Part shown: piece by piece, positions 1 through 10,140 of the stretch
Numbering within the stretch: position 1 is the first letter of the stretch
How the letters are laid out: every line of letters begins with the position of its first letter
Assembly: GCA_009760855.2 (NCBI GenBank)
Contig: WPIO01000005.1
Location: 2,792,501-2,856,500 of the forward strand
DNA from: Cristatella mucedo
Lineage: Eukaryota; Bryozoa; Phylactolaemata; Cristatellidae
DNA: 64,000 nucleotides
Direction: 5' to 3'
The notes under the pieces: generated by a model
Database searches by the model: none
What the model was told of the DNA's origin: nothing
The model's input: only the letters and a program-made list of their open reading frames with translations
Program-made: the position numbers and the translations under genes

Positions 1-690
1 CACAAGGATACTAGTATACAAGCAGTGACAATAAGCTCCTATAGAAGGTTTAGGCTTCATTCCTGCTTTTTGGGTTTTAGCGAGAACTAGAAAGCTTATA
101 TACACTGTATCGGAGGCCTACGGATTTCATTAAAAGCGTATGCAGTATTTGATGCCCGAAGTTGAATTAATGATGAAGATCCTTGGTATTCGTCTTAATG
201 TCAACATGCCTTCTCCTGGGATAGTTCAATTGAGATGGCAACTTGCTGATGGTATTCCGGAATCTTCTTGCATATGCAATTTATCCATTTCGTGTGGCTG
301 TGACCGTGCTATGGTTATAGAAATTGTGTCTCAAAAGCGAATAGGAAAGACTTTTTCTCGATTCGCAGTTAAGTGAGCATTTAAGTGAGCATTTAAGTGA
401 GCACTGCGTCTAGAAAAGCTGCCGATTGACGTCCGCTCCTTTGAAACGTTTAGTGCTGATCGTTGCCTCTCATACCCCGAAAAATGGTTTGCCACAATAC
501 GAGGCCGACTAGACTTGATTGCTGAAGCACTTTTTTTCATTTCGGCCGCATTCCTATACCACTGGCGTAGCTGCTGAATTGACGCTTCATCTATAAGACC
601 CTAGATTTAGAACAAGAGTTAGACTACTCTGACATTTTTCAGGCGTCAGCAAGGACTAGCCGCATTATATGTACTTTGGTCGCGGCCTAA
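1..690. other. Left edge, presumed intron of gene A
   Basis: No exon or transposon is recognised here, apart from a short 12-bp tandem repeat listed separately. Because gene A runs off the left edge, this is most likely part of the intron after its exon 6. Short ORFs here have no recognisable domain. Confidence 0.4.
368..404. repeat. 12-bp tandem repeat, three units
   Basis: The unit tgagcatttaag occurs about three times in a row. It is a simple minisatellite; the repeated LNAHLNAH in a minus-strand reading frame is only its translation. Confidence 0.8.
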
Positions 691-1710
691 GGAATTTAGC
701 AAGAAGTGGTAATATGGTGCATTTAGCAACAGTCAACCGTTTGCTGAACTGCTCTAAGGTCACTGCTTTACGGAGAGAAGCTTGTGACGATTTAGCAGAC
801 CGTTCGCTAAGCTTCCTTGTCTGCAAGATAGACAAGGTCAGAGAGCCCATCCCCGAGGTAGCATCACCAGTGGACCTCGCCACTTGACTTTTCTCGCTGA
901 AGTCCTTTCAATATCGCACTGTCCGCATACATTGAAGACATGAAAACTTCACACAAGTATGACGATAAAACTTAGTAATTAAGGGGAAATTTGATACTAC
1001 TCAGAAATTGAAAAATCCTTCCCTCTAAACAGGCTTCTCATCAGCTGCTGCTGTATCATCTGTACGAAATGTGGGCACCTTATTCCAAAATGACATTCTA
1101 CTGGACTAACAGATAAGCTCGTCTGTCGAGTCGGCTAACTCTCAGCTACATAACGTTGCCAAAGTTCGGATCATCTTAGACAGGGATACTACTGCATCTA
1201 ACTTGGTTCATGCATTTATGACATCCCGCCTGGACTTCTGCAATTAACCACTGGCAGGTCTTCTGGTCTGTCGTTTAAGGCGCTTATAGTTGGTGAACTG
1301 TTCGACAGCCAGGCATTTCCATCGCGACTGGTACAGATGTAGCATTTCACTACTTCTCACCAGACTGTACTAGCTCCACATCAAGCAGCGTAATAATGTC
1401 AAGGGCTTGCCACTCACTTTTAGGTCCGTTCATTCTCTTGCTTCAGCCAACCTCTCAGCACAACTTCACAGAGAGAAGAGGCATCGCCCAACCTGCTCTT
1501 CTGATTCAAGGCATTAAGCTGGCTCTCGAACTAAACTCAAATCTTTTGGTAACGATGCCTTTATTTGGTGCTCTGACAAGGAACAGAACTCACTCCCGAC
1601 TGACGTCAAGACATACCCCGAATTGACAGCATTTAGAAGTAATCTGAAAACGTGCATGGTCCTCATAATTCGCTGGGTCCATGTGAATTGACCTTTGTGC
1701 GATTATGTGT
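690..1710 (+). mobile_element. LINE-A fragment with large internal deletion
   Basis: Plus-strand reading frames encode a linker with NRLLN and EACDDLADR, also seen at the 5' end of the minus-strand LINE at 54.3 kb. After about 200 bp the sequence jumps to the post-RT part: a decayed copy of GVIFQSDLSLDDH, then the C-terminal domain (matches to DTTSKLVHAFVTSRLDFCN, LLAGLPA and FRSLHSLAPAYLS). The catalytic reverse transcriptase core is missing and stops and frameshifts are frequent. The 3' UTR breaks off at about 1710, where an oppositely oriented LINE-A end begins. Confidence 0.75.
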
Positions 1711-2100
1711 AATAATAATAATAATGCACTTGATAAAGCGCCCTCTGAGAACTAATCTCTCTCTAGGCGCTTTACATTTGCTGCAAAGTGAAATGCAATT
1801 GAATGGTAAGTAAAATCATGCTTGAAAAACAATCAAAATGAATAACATGGTTAGGGGTGACATGCACAGGGTCAGCATGCAAATGTGGTTAGTGGCAGCA
1901 TGCACAGTGTCAGCACGCATAAGCACGTGAAGGACGAATCACAGGGACCCACTAAATGCTATCCTAAATAGGTGTGTTTTTAAGTTCCTTTTAAATGTGG
2001 TCAGGTCAGGGGATGTACTGACGCAGGTCGGGAGGGAGTTCCAGGCTTTGGGAGCATACGAACTAAATGCACGGTCTCCAAAGGACTTAAGGTTTGTGTA
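1711..2100 (-). mobile_element. LINE-A 3' end, minus strand
   Basis: On the plus strand this begins with (ATA)n and then the LINE-A stem-loop (gcgccct...aggcgc). The 3' UTR and the start of the C-terminal ORF follow in reverse, closely matching the best copy at 39839-41230. It is a 5'-truncated insertion of about 390 bp abutting a plus-oriented LINE-A fragment, so two copies meet 3' end to 3' end. Confidence 0.85.
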
Positions 2101-2139
2101 CTGAGTCTGCCCATGCTATCACTAATCATACTGGCACAC

Positions 2140-2225
2140 TTAACTCGCATTATATATTTAGTGCTTAGAAAGAGACTTAGTACTCTGACGGTGCTATGTA
2201 AATGTTTTAGTAATAATATTTTTAA
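2140..2225 (+). mobile_element. Solo LINE-A (or SINE) 3' tail, diverged
   Basis: It contains a diverged form of the LINE-A tail (tagaaagagacttagtactctg, then gtgctatgtaaa) and ends in taataata. Only the terminal stem-loop region remains. The same tail occurs on the SINE in this window, so a severely truncated SINE is also possible. Confidence 0.55.
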
Positions 2226-2711
2226 GATTATCGCCTAAAAATGCTTAATTTTAATTACTGATCAGCTTTTGGCATAGCCAGGACTATGCCAATGTGATAG
2301 CTTGACATAGACCGGAGGCACTAAACTCTATATCTTAGCTCGGGGGAGGGGTTCATGGGTATAATTTTTAAAACTGTAAAGGCCGGGCTAGAACCAGAAG
2401 CATGCATGCTTGAACTATTCCTACACTTGCATTCAAGATAATGAATTCAAGGTAACTGGTACAATTATAAGTTATACGTACTGTATTGTTGATGCAATAG
2501 GTGAATTTCATGTTTTAAGTTTCCCAAGATCAGCAAAAATATGAACTTTTCAAAAATCAAGTTTGGCACTGGTGACACCAGAAGGCTATGCCAGCAGCGC
2601 TGCTTCGAAAGGCAGTCACTTCATTTCACGAAGATCAAATCTATTCTGCAGTCATTGAACGCAAAGTAAGCAATAAATAGTGCAAACAACATCGGATATT
2701 TTCCAGCCTAC
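2226..2711. other. Intron 6 of gene A, no recognised feature
   Basis: Non-coding sequence downstream (in gene orientation) of gene A exon 6. No exon 7 resembling the one in gene B was found here, so the rest of gene A must lie left of the window. Confidence 0.5.
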
Positions 2712-2799
2712 CGATTCTGGGTATTAAGAAGTAAGAACAGATGAATGCCACCAGCAGGACACCTCCGACCACAAAGAATGGCACCCTGAAACCTCCAGC
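2712..2799 (-). CDS. SLC18B1-like MFS transporter A, exon 6
   Basis: An 88-bp exon encoding AGGFRVPFFVVGGVLL then VAFICSYFLIPRI plus one base. It starts in phase 0 after ...ttgtag and ends in phase 1 before gtaggc. It supplies transmembrane helix 6, just after the motif C helix from exon 5. Gene B has the equivalent exon at 47251-47338, with 22 of 29 residues identical and the same length and phases. Family role (established for the mammalian SLC18B1 protein): proton-coupled vesicular polyamine transport; the substrate here is unknown. This is the last gene A exon in the window, so the gene is partial. Confidence 0.88.
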
Positions 2800-3100
2800 C
2801 TACAATTGACAGCGAATGCATATGATCGCGATGCTGAACAAGTATCTTTACTAGAAATTAAGCAACAGAAGCAAAATCTGGTTAAATTTGAATATCGAGA
2901 GTTGTGGACTTTCGCAACAGAACTACGATTAAATCCATGATGAAAGGCAGTCTGACAGTATGCAGTGCATTACTCGGGCATGCAAATAAAACGCTGGTAT
3001 ACTCTACCGCAGGCCGATAACGAGCAGCCTGAGAGACAATGCTTCTCACCATTCGAGTCTCCTCACAGTCAATGCATGACAAGAATTAGGAGCTGCAGGT
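2800..3100 (-). other. Intron 5 sequence conserved between paralogues A and B
   Basis: The intron upstream of exon 6 in gene A aligns with the same position in gene B (47339-47620). Both hold a tract reading about cagtctgacagtatgcag followed by cgcattact/tgcattact and further matching blocks. This produces similar spurious peptides (SNALHTVRL) in minus-strand ORFs of both copies. The simplest reading is leftover homology from the gene duplication; a conserved regulatory element cannot be excluded. Confidence 0.65.
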
Positions 3101-4449
3101 GTTTCACTCACTCGCAGGTGTTCTTAATGGTGCTAATATAGAAAGGTGTTATAGCTGCACCGAGGTCATTTTGCGGTTTAATATATAAGCGGTCTCTCTG
3201 TTAAGCAGCGTTTTTGTGATGAGGCATTATAAGAGACGAGATTATGTCATTACTACTTCATTTGCTGCAAAGTTATGATCATATGCAGAAGAGTAATCAC
3301 AGCGAACCCAATTACGCTGTGAGGTCACTTTGATGTTAGTTTGTAAAACAGGAAAAGAGGCTGAGCCGGGATTTGATTCAAAAGAGGCGAGATATTTTTT
3401 GTAGGTGGGAAAGGCCCTCAAGAGATGCATGCAGGTGAACGAGATTCGCTAGTAATAAAAACATTATACCGCACAATCATGGCGTTTATTCGACATGAAC
3501 ACAGCGGATGCTCATCAAGTGAAAGTACGACATACTTTTTGTCTTTGGTAACGGCAGGTGGGCATAAGAATAGGCGGCGGCCAAGGGTAGCTGCCCAACT
3601 ATGGAGGAACTGGGTCAAATGCCCTCTTACGCCCCCCCCCTCCCTGGGATTCGCTAATGAAAACAAGCACTAGTATTATTTCACGCGAGTGTCGCTTACT
3701 TTGTTGTGCGACGGCGCGGGCGTAGTCTGCTATTAAGCAGTTTGCAGCGACCACTTAATTAATTAATTGTATATATCTATTAATGTATATATCTGTTAAC
3801 TTAACTTACTGCTTGATCCCATTACTTCTAGACACTGTCTAGAAATCATAGGGTCGTCTGAGGCGGGTCAGAGGCTGAAGCCAGTATATGGGTTTGGATG
3901 AAGGACGTGGCCGTGTAGCTCCAACCACTGAGCCAACTCTCACTCGCTCACATTTGTCAGAAACACACCGGTAAACCCCTTGGAGGCTCCGTAGCATCTC
4001 CAGGCTGGCTAAATGCTTTCACAGACTGGCTACCCAAGTTGGAAAGAAACTCTAGGGTTTTTTATAGCACACCTTCACGCGCAGCTTCAAATTTTTCTTT
4101 ACAGCAAATCTACCACAGCTTTTCAAAGCAGCAAAATGCTGAAGCAGAGACAACTTCGGCGCGTAATGTAAGGGTCGTCTTTTCGTTTTTTCTTAGTTTC
4201 CTAAATATAAAAAGAAGCGATCGTACATAGATGCGTGAAAAAGTTCGCGCTCACTAGAGGAATATCGGGAGACTAGCCGATCTCCTTTGACGAGCACTTA
4301 TCGGCTCTCGGAGAGGGAGTTGGAATGAGAATCGGGTGTTTTTTTTCGACACATAAGTCTGAAGAGACTTGTGATCATTCAGGGTGCGGACGCGCAGGTT
4401 CGCTAAAGAAGGGAATAAGGAAAAAACCAATTTTGGTACCACTAAATAG
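3101..4449. other. Intron 5 of gene A, no recognised gene
   Basis: Non-coding. A run of c's near 3630 and an AT-rich patch near 3755-3800 (attaattaatt, tatatatctat) are visible. Minus-strand sequence near 3885-3990 (gttggctcagtggttggagc) has a tRNA A-box look and could be a decayed SINE head. Overlapping ORFs of about 82 codons on both strands have no known domain. Confidence 0.4.
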
Positions 4450-5350
4450 CTTTTCCGGGCTGTTGCACCTCGTCAAAATATTTTTCCGAAAGAGCCTACA
4501 ACATTTCTAGACGGGTTCACGTTACGTCTGCTGGGCAGGCAGCCTTTAGGGCGCCAGTTAAGAATCTCCAGGCAGGGATCCCCGTTCTTTTTAAACATGG
4601 CGTCTACTGAGGCTTGGAAAGGAGCGGAATTGCTTTGGTGCTCGCTCGCTCAGGATCGAGTAGAACAACTTGTAAAGATGCGTTTTAAGAGCCCACGTAC
4701 GCGATACTCCTATATCAGGCACACCGAGGCTCGTTTTCCGGTTGGGGCTACCATTTTGTTTTTTGACGCGACACTACTTACATGAGCTTAATAGGCCTGC
4801 AGAGAGCGGCGCCGCTTCGCGGTGTGACTCCAGAGCAGGCCACCAGGACATGAGGGACGCCAAAAAAGAAACTTTGCCGAGGCGCTCCTGCAGCTCTCCA
4901 ATTTCAAGCGGTTACCTTCACGGTAGAGGCCAAGGGCTTGTTGGCATCTGGCGGAAGCAGTGCCAAATATTTTGTCTCTTTTCAAAGACTTCTATCTTCT
5001 AAGTAGTAACGACTGGCCGGTACTAACCGCAGATAGTCGCGTGGAGATGCTAACTTTCGGCTAGCACGTCATCTGCTCTAAGTCGGTAATGCCGGGAGGA
5101 AGAGCAAATGCGCCATTCAAGCTTTAGCCCGAAAACCCGGTAGCCGCTTTCGGATGTACATCAGACCTTCACGAATAGGGCAACCTGGCTTAGAGAGCTG
5201 CTCAAAAAGACCTTCGATCGGCTCGTCTTCGGGGTTCGTCTTCGAGCTTTTAAATAGAGGGAACAGTTGCGTTAATTTTTAGATCGGGTAAACCGGCGGC
5301 CACTGCGACGCTCCTTCGGGAGGCACGCTAAACGAAACTCGCCGTGGCAA
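4450..5350 (+). repeat. Dispersed repeat R1, copy 1 (longest)
   Basis: A GC-richer block related to 48960-49585 and 54480-54850. Shared landmarks include cagcctttagggcg, gctcgctcaggat, ggccaccaggac, gtagtaacgac and gagctgctca, in the same order and orientation. Its 5' part matches the copy near 49 kb and its 3' part the copy near 54.6 kb. I see no transposase or reverse transcriptase and no clear terminal repeats. A 62-codon ORF (MASTEAWKG...) lies inside but is not preserved in the other copies. Confidence 0.6.
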
Positions 5351-7361
5351 TACGTCAGTTCTCTAAAATGGCCGATTAGGAGAGGTTTAACAAGATGCTA
5401 AAAACTTACCTCTTCCTTACAGCCTTAGCTCCGTACATGTGAATCGTTCTACGCATGCTGGAATTGTGCCAGCAATAATACTCTACCTGTATTTCCTCTT
5501 TTCTTGAGTAAAATGAGCAGAAAGACACCTCATTATTTAAGGGAGTGCAGCATAAAAGCATTACTGACATAACATTTTTAGATCTTCCATGTGGTTTAAT
5601 TCTCCTCGGGCTGATCTGATGAAGGTTAACGATCGGTACGATTTCAGTAACTAGCTTCAGGAAACGAGAGTTCCCTAAGGGCATACTGTTTCGCTCTATA
5701 TGTCATCCAACATCCTGAGCTTCATTTTCTGCAATAGGCATGTATAGCAAAACCTATCGCATCGAAATCAGAAATAATCAAGCCTCGTGTCGTGCAAGCA
5801 AAGCTAAACTGGCAGTTCAAATTTTCCTCGGGTGTGTGACGCATTAGCAGAGTTGTGGAGTTTACGAGGCATGAAGTTGCATTGAAAATGAAGCTGCATG
5901 AAAGTCACAGGTGTGAACCTCAGCAGGCTTCACACAAGCACCTTAATCTAGCAAGGTTAAGAGGGCTGGGATATAAGTCGCATATTATACAGAGATGGGT
6001 AACTTGTTTTAATTTCTAGATACGTAGCTTCCGGCTTTCATCCGGGTTAGACATGCTTTGCATGGTCAAGTTCTCTTTTACCTGGAAGCTGACGGAAATT
6101 GCGATCGATAAAATTTTTAACATGTTTATCTTTAAAATGGAACCCGAAGTAAATATTCGATAGCCGTAGCAATTTTATTAGTATAGTCTTGACATGGACC
6201 CGGAGCAGAACCCTGAACTGAGAGCTACTGTGGGGGCAAATGGAGATTTTCTGCTTTACAGATAAGCGATGATAGTGGGAAGGCAGTAAGTTTGGGTCAA
6301 TCAAATTTCCAAACGCAACGGTCCCTGCAGCTTATCCTGCACCTCAAGTGTGGCTTACGTTGGTAAGGAGAGATGACCTATTGCCAGAACTTTGTTAAGA
6401 GGATTCAAAGCTTCAGCTGGTTAAGAGACGAGCTTCAGCGCTATAGCAGCAGCGACTCAGCCGGCCTCAAGGGGAGTCAAGTGGAAATAATGTCAGCGAA
6501 GCCAGCCAGTGATTCGGCCGGAAAGCCACCTACCAGGTGTGAGAATTCACCACCCCCCCCCCCGGAGCAAGAGAGGCACTCGCGCTACGACTAACGGCAA
6601 TTGTTGGAGTTCCGAAGTCGGGAAGGCTCATCGAGAAGGCTTGAGACGCAGACTGAGGACGTCGGACACATTCGAATGCTCCCATGCGGTTCTGCGTTCA
6701 TGGTTCTCCTATTTCCTATTTAGAGAATAGAACCTTAATCTCGTTCGGGTGGGGAATCAATTTCTGAGTTCAATGTTTTCGTGCTCCCTATAAGAGCCGT
6801 GGTAGGCGGTAAATTCCCGGGTAGAGAGTGGTAGGGAGTCCATTGTTAGAGCTCCGTCTACAGCACAAGGGGTGACCTTCTGAGCCACTGGGAGCCTGAG
6901 CACTGGTGCTGCTAGTCTCGACCCTTAGTGTTCGGAGCGCCAATGTCAATAGAGTAATCTATTGCTACCCTGAATTTTACCTTACGAATCAAAGAATGCT
7001 GACCTAATTTATTTGGCTCCACAATTTAATTCACGCCATACAAGCCAGCTACATAGCAAGCCTTCAAGGATATCTCACAGAAGTGTCTAGGGCTGTCCAA
7101 ATCCGACTGCCAGGTAAAATAAATAGTAATATTTATTTTGTTTAGCGAAGTTTACATGCAGCATCTAAAGAGTTCTAAAACATATTCATCTGTAAGCACT
7201 CCACTGCCTAGAGCTCGCCATTACTAGCATTGTCTCCGAACAATTATCTACGACAGTAAGCCATCGCAACAAAGTGCCGATGAATTTCCCAAGCTTAGAT
7301 ACGTTGAGTAGTCATACAGTAGTTAGCGATAACAGATGCAATCCACAAAAATGAGACTTAC
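5351..7361. other. Intron 5 of gene A, no recognised feature
   Basis: Non-coding sequence between repeat R1 and exon 5. A run of c's at about 6550 is the only simple repeat. No exon, LINE or terminal-repeat element was recognised. Confidence 0.4.
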
Positions 7362-7430
7362 TTCATAAAGTGCACCGCCCAGTGGTGGTCCGCACATAGC
7401 ACCCAACGCAACGCACGTCTCCAAAACACC
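7362..7430 (-). CDS. SLC18B1-like MFS transporter A, exon 5
   Basis: A 69-bp, phase 0/0 exon reading GVLETCVALGA then MCGPPLGGALYE, flanked by ...ctatag and gtaagt. GAMCGPPLGG is the MFS antiporter motif C (GxxxGPxxGG) of transmembrane helix 5, diagnostic of the drug/proton and vesicular amine antiporter branch. The gene B equivalent is at 56994-57062 (20 of 23 residues identical). It joins exon 4, which ends in phase 0 after HLSIVM, to exon 6, which starts in phase 0. Confidence 0.92.
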
Positions 7431-8749
7431 CTATAGAAAGAAACCCGTAAGAGCTCAATTCTACTTTTGTTTCGCTAATCGGGATACCTAGTCAGCTAGA
7501 AACTCAGCCGCGAAGAGTTTGATCACCTCCGTAATGCAGTGCAGTAAAATCAATAACAAGCCCGGCACCGATTAAAGTGTAATCAGCGTCAAGAGTTGTC
7601 TGCGGGTTTTAATACAAGAGAACGCCTCACATTCATCTCCAGTGGCACTCAGTGGACAGGGTCGTCAGTGGTGGCCTCGTGATCGGAGGACAACGTTATT
7701 ATTATCTATCACCATGCGTTGCCTTCCCCACCTAAATCAGTTCACAGCGTCGACAAGCTGTGCCAACCCGGTTGACAGAAAGCTGCCTATAAAATTAGGG
7801 GTGAATTTTGCTTTTGAGTTACCAAATTTAGTATTCCGGGCATCTATAAATTCACTGGAAATATGTGTAAAAAACAAACCAAGCTGTTCCATGCTCAATT
7901 AAAAGATTAGAATGAGCTCGGGTTGCCTTAATCATAAATCTAAAAAGTGTAGAACAGACTAGTAACGAGATCAGCAGTAGGTTAAGCAGCAGCAATAGTA
8001 ATCACCCTAACGGGACGGTTCATTTTAATTGAGCTCCGGTATAATAAAATCTCTTTCTAGTAGCATTAGTTGTGCTATGAAAAAAGCATATCACTTGGCT
8101 TGGAGAATATTCACGTTGTTAGCATGCATCGGCACACCAAGGACCAAGAGCAAGAACGAAATAATTGCAATGAAGATCGGTGGATTTTAATTACCTTTTC
8201 AATGCCTTTAAGTGTGGCTTTGTCGTGACGTCAGTTGGTAAAAAGTTCCGGGCATTTGCAGCTTACAGAACAAGTACGATATTTTGTAGGAAAGATCCTG
8301 GGCATAGAATCCTGGCCTAAACCCTTTAAGCCAAACGATCGTAGGGCTAATGTTAAATTTCACGATGATTACGCGCACTGGAAGGCTTAAACTGGTATAG
8401 CAAATTAAAGCTAGATTCGAAGGAGACCAGCCACAATTGGTCTTCTTGGTCAAAATTAGAATTTTGCTCTCTATCTAGTGATCCGGAATGATTCACCCCA
8501 GTTCTTTACGAAAGCAACAAACACAAGACGCGACTGACTTTCTTCGACCACAAATTCAATCTGGCTGCTATATTTATCACCAACTGAAAAGGCTTGATGG
8601 ATTTACGGTAGCCCGTTAAATATTTAATTATGATTTACTAGTCTAGCGATAGCTAAGGAGCTAATAAAGTCTTTAGCTGGCCACTGCGTGAACGAGTCGA
8701 TAAACCGTGACAGCGATTAAATAATGCCTAGTTGAAAATGCCTAGCTGA
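7431..8749. other. Intron 4 of gene A, part homologous to gene B
   Basis: About 100 bp upstream of exon 5 (near 7530-7570) carries cagtaaaatcaataac...aagcccg, matching cagtaaaaccaataac...aagcccg at about 57240 in gene B. The rest shows no exon or recognisable transposon. Confidence 0.45.
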
Positions 8750-9075
8750 AGAGCTAGACCTCTAAATAAAACTTGGGCTAGTTGAGCAATCGATGATGGT
8801 GGCATTACAGCATCTCCAATTCCGATATCAATAGGTGAGTCACCTGTTCTACTTGCACACTTTGGGTTACCTATAAGAGTTCTATTTTCCCATCGTTAGG
8901 CCTGGATTGAAACCCATGACCAAATGCTGAAAGGCAGGTGCTTAGTTTTGCAACTGATTTTGACGGTTCGAACGACAGTCACAAATGAGTGACTTTGGAA
9001 TAAAAGTGATATAAAAAGCCGTGGACCTGAATTAACTTCTCCAGAGGATCGAGATCTACTTGAGAACAGCAACGA
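8750..9075 (-). mobile_element. LINE-B fragment, degraded, with SINE-like insert
   Basis: Two blocks match the minus-strand LINE-B copy at 59.2-60.3 kb: one near 8785-8885 (acagcatctc...ccgatatcaataggt...cctataagag) and one near 9010-9075 (gacctgaatta...ttctccagagg...ctacttgagaac). Between them, 8895-8950 reads in reverse as a tRNA-like segment with a B-box (ggtttcaatcc), which looks like a SINE head inserted into the LINE. No coding capacity is left. Confidence 0.5.
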
Positions 9076-9711
9076 GCCAAGAGCCGGCTCTCGTGGAACT
9101 CAACTTGCTTAGGTCTCACTGCAAATGCAGACTGAGCTAGATTGAACAGGTGCAACTGGAACAACATCGAATCTTCATAAACCTAACCGATCAATATTCT
9201 CAAATGTGTTGCCATGCTCAAATCATCAATAGCTTCGAAAGCTGCCAGCGGCTCAAACAGCTCCCACGCACGAACATCACAGCTATCATTGCCACTCGGA
9301 ATTTAATTTGTCACACAGAGAGCATTTTCGGTTGAGGTGTTGCTTAGACGCGATCGACACTTCCACGGTAAATTACAACGTACTCCACTAGTTGCTAGTA
9401 ATTTTCTGGATTAAATTAGACCAAGTATTTAAAATACTGACTAATAATTACCTAGGAACTCAGAACCTAGTCCAGGCTTTCTAAGTGTTTCTCTAGCGAC
9501 GGCCAAGTGAATCATTAACATCCTGAGCTACGTCTGTGCTAAAGTAGTAGAAGGAGAGGCAGAACGGGTCAACAGTTGAGGGGATCTTTTTATTGTCATT
9601 AGTTATTGCATACTTGAATTGTGTGTAACTATATACCTCATCCATTTTATTCACGTTCTGTGAAAATCTTGACAATTTTCTATACAAATCTCTCTTAGGA
9701 AACACACTTAT

Positions 9712-9758
9712 AGTCATTTTGGCTTTGTAGAATTACAGACGGAGATACATTACATTAC
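9712..9758 (+). mobile_element. Solo LINE-B 3' end
   Basis: It reads ggctttgtagaattacagac then ggagatacattacattac, matching the LINE-B end at 42865-42908 (ggctttgtggagttacagac, then attacattaca). Only the last tens of bases of the element are present. Confidence 0.55.
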
Positions 9759-9764
9759 CTGCTG

Positions 9765-9900
9765 ATGATAAATGTCAATATAACGTCAAGAGTAGTACTT
9801 GGGATAATCCCCCGTAGAAGTTCTTCCTAACCTTTACCAGACGCTGCTAATGTTAATGCTCTTAATACCGGATTTACAGAAAATCCTTTAAAAGCCTAGC
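9765..9900 (+). repeat. Dispersed repeat R2, copy 1
   Basis: It resembles 61178-61310: both contain ggataatcc followed by agttcttcct, then ataccggatttacag/ataccgggtttacag at similar spacing. No ORF or terminal structure is seen. It directly follows a LINE-B 3' end here, but not in the second copy. Confidence 0.45.
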
Positions 9901-9909
9901 TACGAACTA

Positions 9910-10140
9910 GTTAGAAGAGCCTGGAGTAAAGGAATAAAGAGAATTAAAACTGTGAGCCGAAATCTTGAAGTCGATAAGCTGCTTGAGGGAATCCAATGCA
10001 GGTCCATGAGAAGGGGTGTGATGTGGCAATCGCGACGTTCATGACAGAGAAGTCTGGCTGCAGAGTTTTGCACCAACTGCTAGTACTTGATTGCACAGGC
10101 CAGAAGATCTGCATGCAGTGACGTTTGAAGATCTGCTCCT
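9910..10140 (-). mobile_element. LINE-A fragment (C-terminal domain), degraded
   Basis: The plus strand reads cttgaagtcgataagctgctt, then gtgatgtggcaa, cgcgacgttcatgacagag and ctgcagagttttgcacca. This is the reverse of the LINE-A post-RT domain (NSAARLV...RSCHITPLL) as in the 39.8-41.2 kb copy. It has no tail and no RT core. Confidence 0.7.

Noticed and set aside
1396-1626. 76-codon ORF as a separate gene
   Set aside because: It is a frameshifted part of the LINE-A C-terminal domain.
3418-3673. 82-codon ORFs on both strands
   Set aside because: No recognised domain, low-complexity proline run from a poly-c tract, and located in an intron.
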